From positions 1 to 55,866 of the forward strand of contig JAPOWG010000075.1 in assembly GCA_026707745.1 (NCBI GenBank): a stretch of 55,866 nt of DNA, in the 5' to 3' direction. This DNA comes from Chloroflexota bacterium (GTDB taxonomy: Bacteria; Chloroflexota; Anaerolineae; Aggregatilineales; Phototrophicaceae). Below the pieces are notes generated by a model, which did not search any database, was not told the origin of the DNA, and saw only the letters and a program-made list of their open reading frames with translations. The position numbers were made by a program, and so were the translations under genes. Shown here piece after piece: positions 53,508 to 55,866 of the stretch (the first letter of the stretch is position 1; the number at the start of each line of letters is the position of its first letter).

Positions 53508-54260
53508 TCAAGCGGGGCTGGTGATCTCGATATCGCGCAAGATGAGTTTCTGTGGTTCCGGACAATCCAGCAAGCCCCAGCCGAATCTGCCCCAAGGTGT
53601 CACGATCGCGTACTGATTGTCCACCCAAGCGATAAAACCGAGTGCTGAGCCGGGCGCGCGCTCGCTGCAAAGCACAACCTCATCGTCAACCGAGAATACA
53701 ACCCGGTCCACATGCCAATCAATCGCATAACTGTGAAAATCCTGCAAGAGTATCGAATCGAGCAGCGCCTCGCAGACACCAATTGCCCTTTGCCCGGTTG
53801 GCCAGAGCTTCTGATACAGCGTTTTGCTGCGCATCGCCAGGAAGCCGAGTGGCGCCAAAGGCAGGAGGCCATAAAATCGCCATCCTCGCGCATTGATCGT
53901 GGCGGCTTTCCAGCCATGCCCGGGGACGCCCCTTGCCAGGGCAATATCATTTGGCGGGCTGCCGAAGAAAAACCAGATCGCTTGCGGCAAGCGAAAACGG
54001 CGGCGTCCGGGAACGAATACCTGATTCCAAAACCCAAATCCGGCGGTCCCCCTTATGGCGCCCTCCCCGCGGGCGAGCAGGCTGAGGCGCAGCGGCGGAC
54101 GATTGCCGAAGCGAGGTTCCCCAGCGTGGTAATCGCTGATTTGCGCGTCATGATAACACTCGGAGCCCGCGAAGGGGATCGACAGGTGGACCTCGCCGTC
54201 CCGTAGCGATACTTCTCCGGCACCCGCTTCTGACCTGAGCCACTCGCCGGATCGACGCAA
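53508..54260 (-). CDS. GH16-like concanavalin-fold protein without catalytic motif
   Basis: A 250-residue protein with a beta-jelly-roll look: GTAGFGFWNQVF, QAIWFFFGSPPND, DFHSYAIDWHVDRVVFSVDD and LILRDIEIT. The HSYAIDWHVD..FSVDD part matches the GH16 laminarinase-type sheet. The ExDxxE catalytic motif is not seen, so it is likely a binding or structural relative. No signal peptide is seen. TTG 54260 has GAGGT seven bases upstream and lies five bases after the SH3 lipoprotein stop, so they are an operon. Confidence 0.72.
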   Translation of the reverse strand: MRRSGEWLRSEAGAGEVSLRDGEVHLSIPFAGSECYHDAQISDYHAGEPRFGNRPPLRLSLLARGEGAIRGTAGFGFWNQVFVPGRRRFRLPQAIWFFFGSPPNDIALARGVPGHGWKAATINARGWRFYGLLPLAPLGFLAMRSKTLYQKLWPTGQRAIGVCEALLDSILLQDFHSYAIDWHVDRVVFSVDDEVVLCSERAPGSALGFIAWVDNQYAIVTPWGRFGWGLLDCPEPQKLILRDIEITSPA

Positions 54261-54265
54261 AAGAT

Positions 54266-55519
54266 CTACCTCACGACAAAATTACAGCTTTCCTCTTCAA
54301 ACTCTGTGCCGGTGCCCGGTCCGTAAGCCTTGTAGCCGTCGTTGATGGCATTGCGCCAGGTCACGCGATAAGTGATGCGATAATTGCCGACCTCCAGCGG
54401 ACCGTAAGGCACGTACCAGTAGACCACCTGATCGCGGCCGCGTTGCCTGGGCGCGCTGCGGAATTGATCGACATTGGCGATCTGCGTTCCGTTGATCCGC
54501 AGTTCATGCGTGGCGTTGACGATGTGTTGGCGCAGGTAGGCATCCGTGCTGGCGAACCAAGCCCAAAAGATCTCAATCGTGGAACCATCTGTCAAGTTGG
54601 ACGGCGCGCCAATGCCATATACCGGATTGTTGCAAAAAGCGAAGACGTCAACGCCCCTTCGAGGCGCTGCCGGAACACGTGTCGGCACGTCAACGCTGTC
54701 TGTGCCGGGACCTGCCGGCTCGGTCGGCTCGGCGGTCCTCCCCGCCCCTGCCTCAGCCAGGCCCGGGACGGGCGAGGCGGCCTCGGCAACCAAGACGGTC
54801 GCAGTCAGGTTAATGGACTCCAGATCGACGATGGGCACATTGACGACCAACTGACTCTGCGACCTTGAGGCCTCGGCAATTGCTTGCGCTTCGTCGGCTG
54901 CGGGCGCGGCGCCAATCGGTTCATCTTGGTCCTGCGTCGCCGCAGCTTCCGCCGTCGGCGAGGCAGGGGCTGTGCCAACCAGCGGCGCTGGCAGGGTCGG
55001 CGGCGGATTCACCACTTGCAAAAGCCTGGCGCTTATCCAGCCCCGCTCGCCATCACCCAACTGAACCCGATACCAGTTTCCTTCTTCGTTTTCCGACAGG
55101 ATCTGCACCCCGCTGCCGGGCTCAAGTATGTTGACTATGTCGTGATCCGTGCCAGGACCGCCGCGCACATTCACGCGTAACTGAGATCGCACCACGGCGA
55201 AAATTGTCGGCGTGGCCGTGGCTGTTGCCGTTGCTGTTTGCGTAGACGTGGGCGAGGCTGTAGCGCTGGCCGTTGCGCTGGGCATTGGCGTCACGGTAGG
55301 CGCAACAGTTGAGCTGGGCTGTTCTGTAGCTGTCGCTTCAGGAACTGTCGTTGCGGTGGGCAAAGGAGGAACCGTCGCAGTCGCCGCGGCTTGACCGAAG
55401 TTGCCTATGCTGCATCCTGTAAGGACGCCGGTCAATAGCAGAACTGCCGGCAATCTTCGCTGATGTGAAACTGCGCTTCCCCCGATCCGTACGGGAGGTA
55501 AAAGCCGCCACCCGCGCAA
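54266..55519 (-). CDS. SH3-domain lipoprotein
   Basis: About 417 residues, exported. The signal ends in a lipobox (TGVLTGC), followed by a Thr/Ala/Pro-rich stretch of ~75 residues. A bacterial SH3 domain lies at about 108-167 (LRVNVRGGPGTDHDIVNI; GNWYRVQLGDGERGWISA). Another Ala/Pro-rich linker leads to a C-terminal beta domain (SNLTDGSTIEIFWAWFAST; NYRITYRVTWRNAINDG) with two Cys. It probably sits on the cell surface, with SH3 binding the wall. It starts at TTG 55519 with AGGAG 11 bases upstream. Confidence 0.85.
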   Translation of the reverse strand: MRGWRLLPPVRIGGSAVSHQRRLPAVLLLTGVLTGCSIGNFGQAAATATVPPLPTATTVPEATATEQPSSTVAPTVTPMPSATASATASPTSTQTATATATATPTIFAVVRSQLRVNVRGGPGTDHDIVNILEPGSGVQILSENEEGNWYRVQLGDGERGWISARLLQVVNPPPTLPAPLVGTAPASPTAEAAATQDQDEPIGAAPAADEAQAIAEASRSQSQLVVNVPIVDLESINLTATVLVAEAASPVPGLAEAGAGRTAEPTEPAGPGTDSVDVPTRVPAAPRRGVDVFAFCNNPVYGIGAPSNLTDGSTIEIFWAWFASTDAYLRQHIVNATHELRINGTQIANVDQFRSAPRQRGRDQVVYWYVPYGPLEVGNYRITYRVTWRNAINDGYKAYGPGTGTEFEEESCNFVVR

Positions 55520-55753
55520 ACGAAAGGCTCTCCTGAACGATAACCCTTACAACTTCAATTATGGTTCATGTCCAGATTTATGACTATCAGTTTCGAGGCC
55601 AATCAGATCGGGCGGCTTGGCTTATCGGCGTCTCATTTGTCGCATTTGCGCTGACTTTCTTCACGGGTTTCGCCTCGAGTGATCGCGCTGTAATCGTCAA
55701 GGTCATTTGCCTTTCCCGGGGCGATCCGGCGCGATAGGCCCCTCGATTGGCAC

Positions 55754-55782
55754 TTGACTTTGAGCCATAAAACGCCTATCCT
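55754..55782 (+). promoter_or_regulatory. Promoter of the tRNA-Arg gene
   Basis: TTGACT (55754-55759) and TATCCT (55777-55782) with a 17-base spacer, 13 bases before the tRNA 5' end. Confidence 0.7.
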
Positions 55783-55795
55783 GCTCTTTACTATT

Positions 55796-55866
55796 GTGCC
55801 TGTAGCTCAGCGGATAGAGCACTGGTCTACGGAACCAGGTGTCGGGAGTTCGAATCTCTCCAGGCA
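55796..55866 (+). tRNA. tRNA-Arg (anticodon ACG), 3' end cut by window edge
   Basis: A cloverleaf folds from 55796: acceptor GTGCCTG pairs with CAGGCA at the window end (the last acceptor base lies beyond). TA at 8-9, D-arm GCTC/GAGC, anticodon stem CTGGT/ACCAG with loop CTACGGA (anticodon ACG), T-arm GGGAG-TTCGAAT-CTCTC. ACG is read as ICG after deamination and decodes CGN Arg codons. A promoter lies just upstream. Confidence 0.95.

Overview
The window is about 56 kb of chromosomal DNA from a GC-rich bacterium. It is dense in housekeeping genes and has no rRNA operon, phage or CRISPR array. The gene style fits Chloroflexota, probably Anaerolineae: large GT-C-like membrane proteins, SH3/Thr-Pro-rich lipoproteins, a PucR regulator, Rieske fusions, frequent TTG/GTG starts and no LPS genes. 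This placement is inferred from gene content, not from a marker tree.

Region 1 (1-9.9 kb) holds a minus-strand dnaX - two paralogous polytopic membrane genes - ybaB - recR block, then a Rieske protein and rsgA. Region 2 (10-20.8 kb) has a membrane-anchored DsbA-like thioredoxin, an RlmD/TrmA-like methyltransferase whose catalytic residues are replaced, a class V aminotransferase, and a prfA - MBOAT - SGNH-like - prmC block in which the SGNH-like gene carries an in-frame amber stop. It ends with an HLD-I haloalkane dehalogenase and deoC. In both blocks an envelope or glycan gene pair is wedged into a normally tight housekeeping operon.

Region 3 (21-31 kb) starts with an unusual secreted protein made of two nearly identical 101-residue domains and Asp/Met-rich repeats, ending at an apparent frameshift that cuts off an SH3-like tail. 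Then come pucR, acpS, a methyltransferase, a previously untracked 41-residue membrane peptide, a cysteine-poor FmdB-like protein, a SixA-nitroreductase fusion, an SDR, guaA, a stand-alone AsnC-type domain and a lipoprotein. Region 4 (31-46 kb) has an orphan OmpR-type regulator, a glycosyltransferase/methyltransferase pair, an S9 peptidase, a DUF309 protein, and yceD plus the primary-type sigma factor behind a near-consensus promoter. It continues with a KHS-type histidine phosphatase, an SDR, an M28 lipoprotein peptidase, a GT4, a four-TM protein coupled to a 49-residue membrane peptide, and a Rieske-GltB fusion.

Region 5 (46-55.9 kb) has a TIR-FHA protein, a hexapeptide acyltransferase, a class A penicillin-binding protein, a GT2 with membrane anchors, a polyprenyl diphosphate synthase, a GH16-like fold protein, an SH3 lipoprotein and a tRNA-Arg(ACG) cut by the window edge. 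Many genes point to envelope and glycan building: lipid carrier, glycosyltransferases, acyltransferases and PBP. Intergenic space carries two MITE-like elements with terminal inverted repeats, a related fragment, and a three-copy ~95-bp element of unknown nature.
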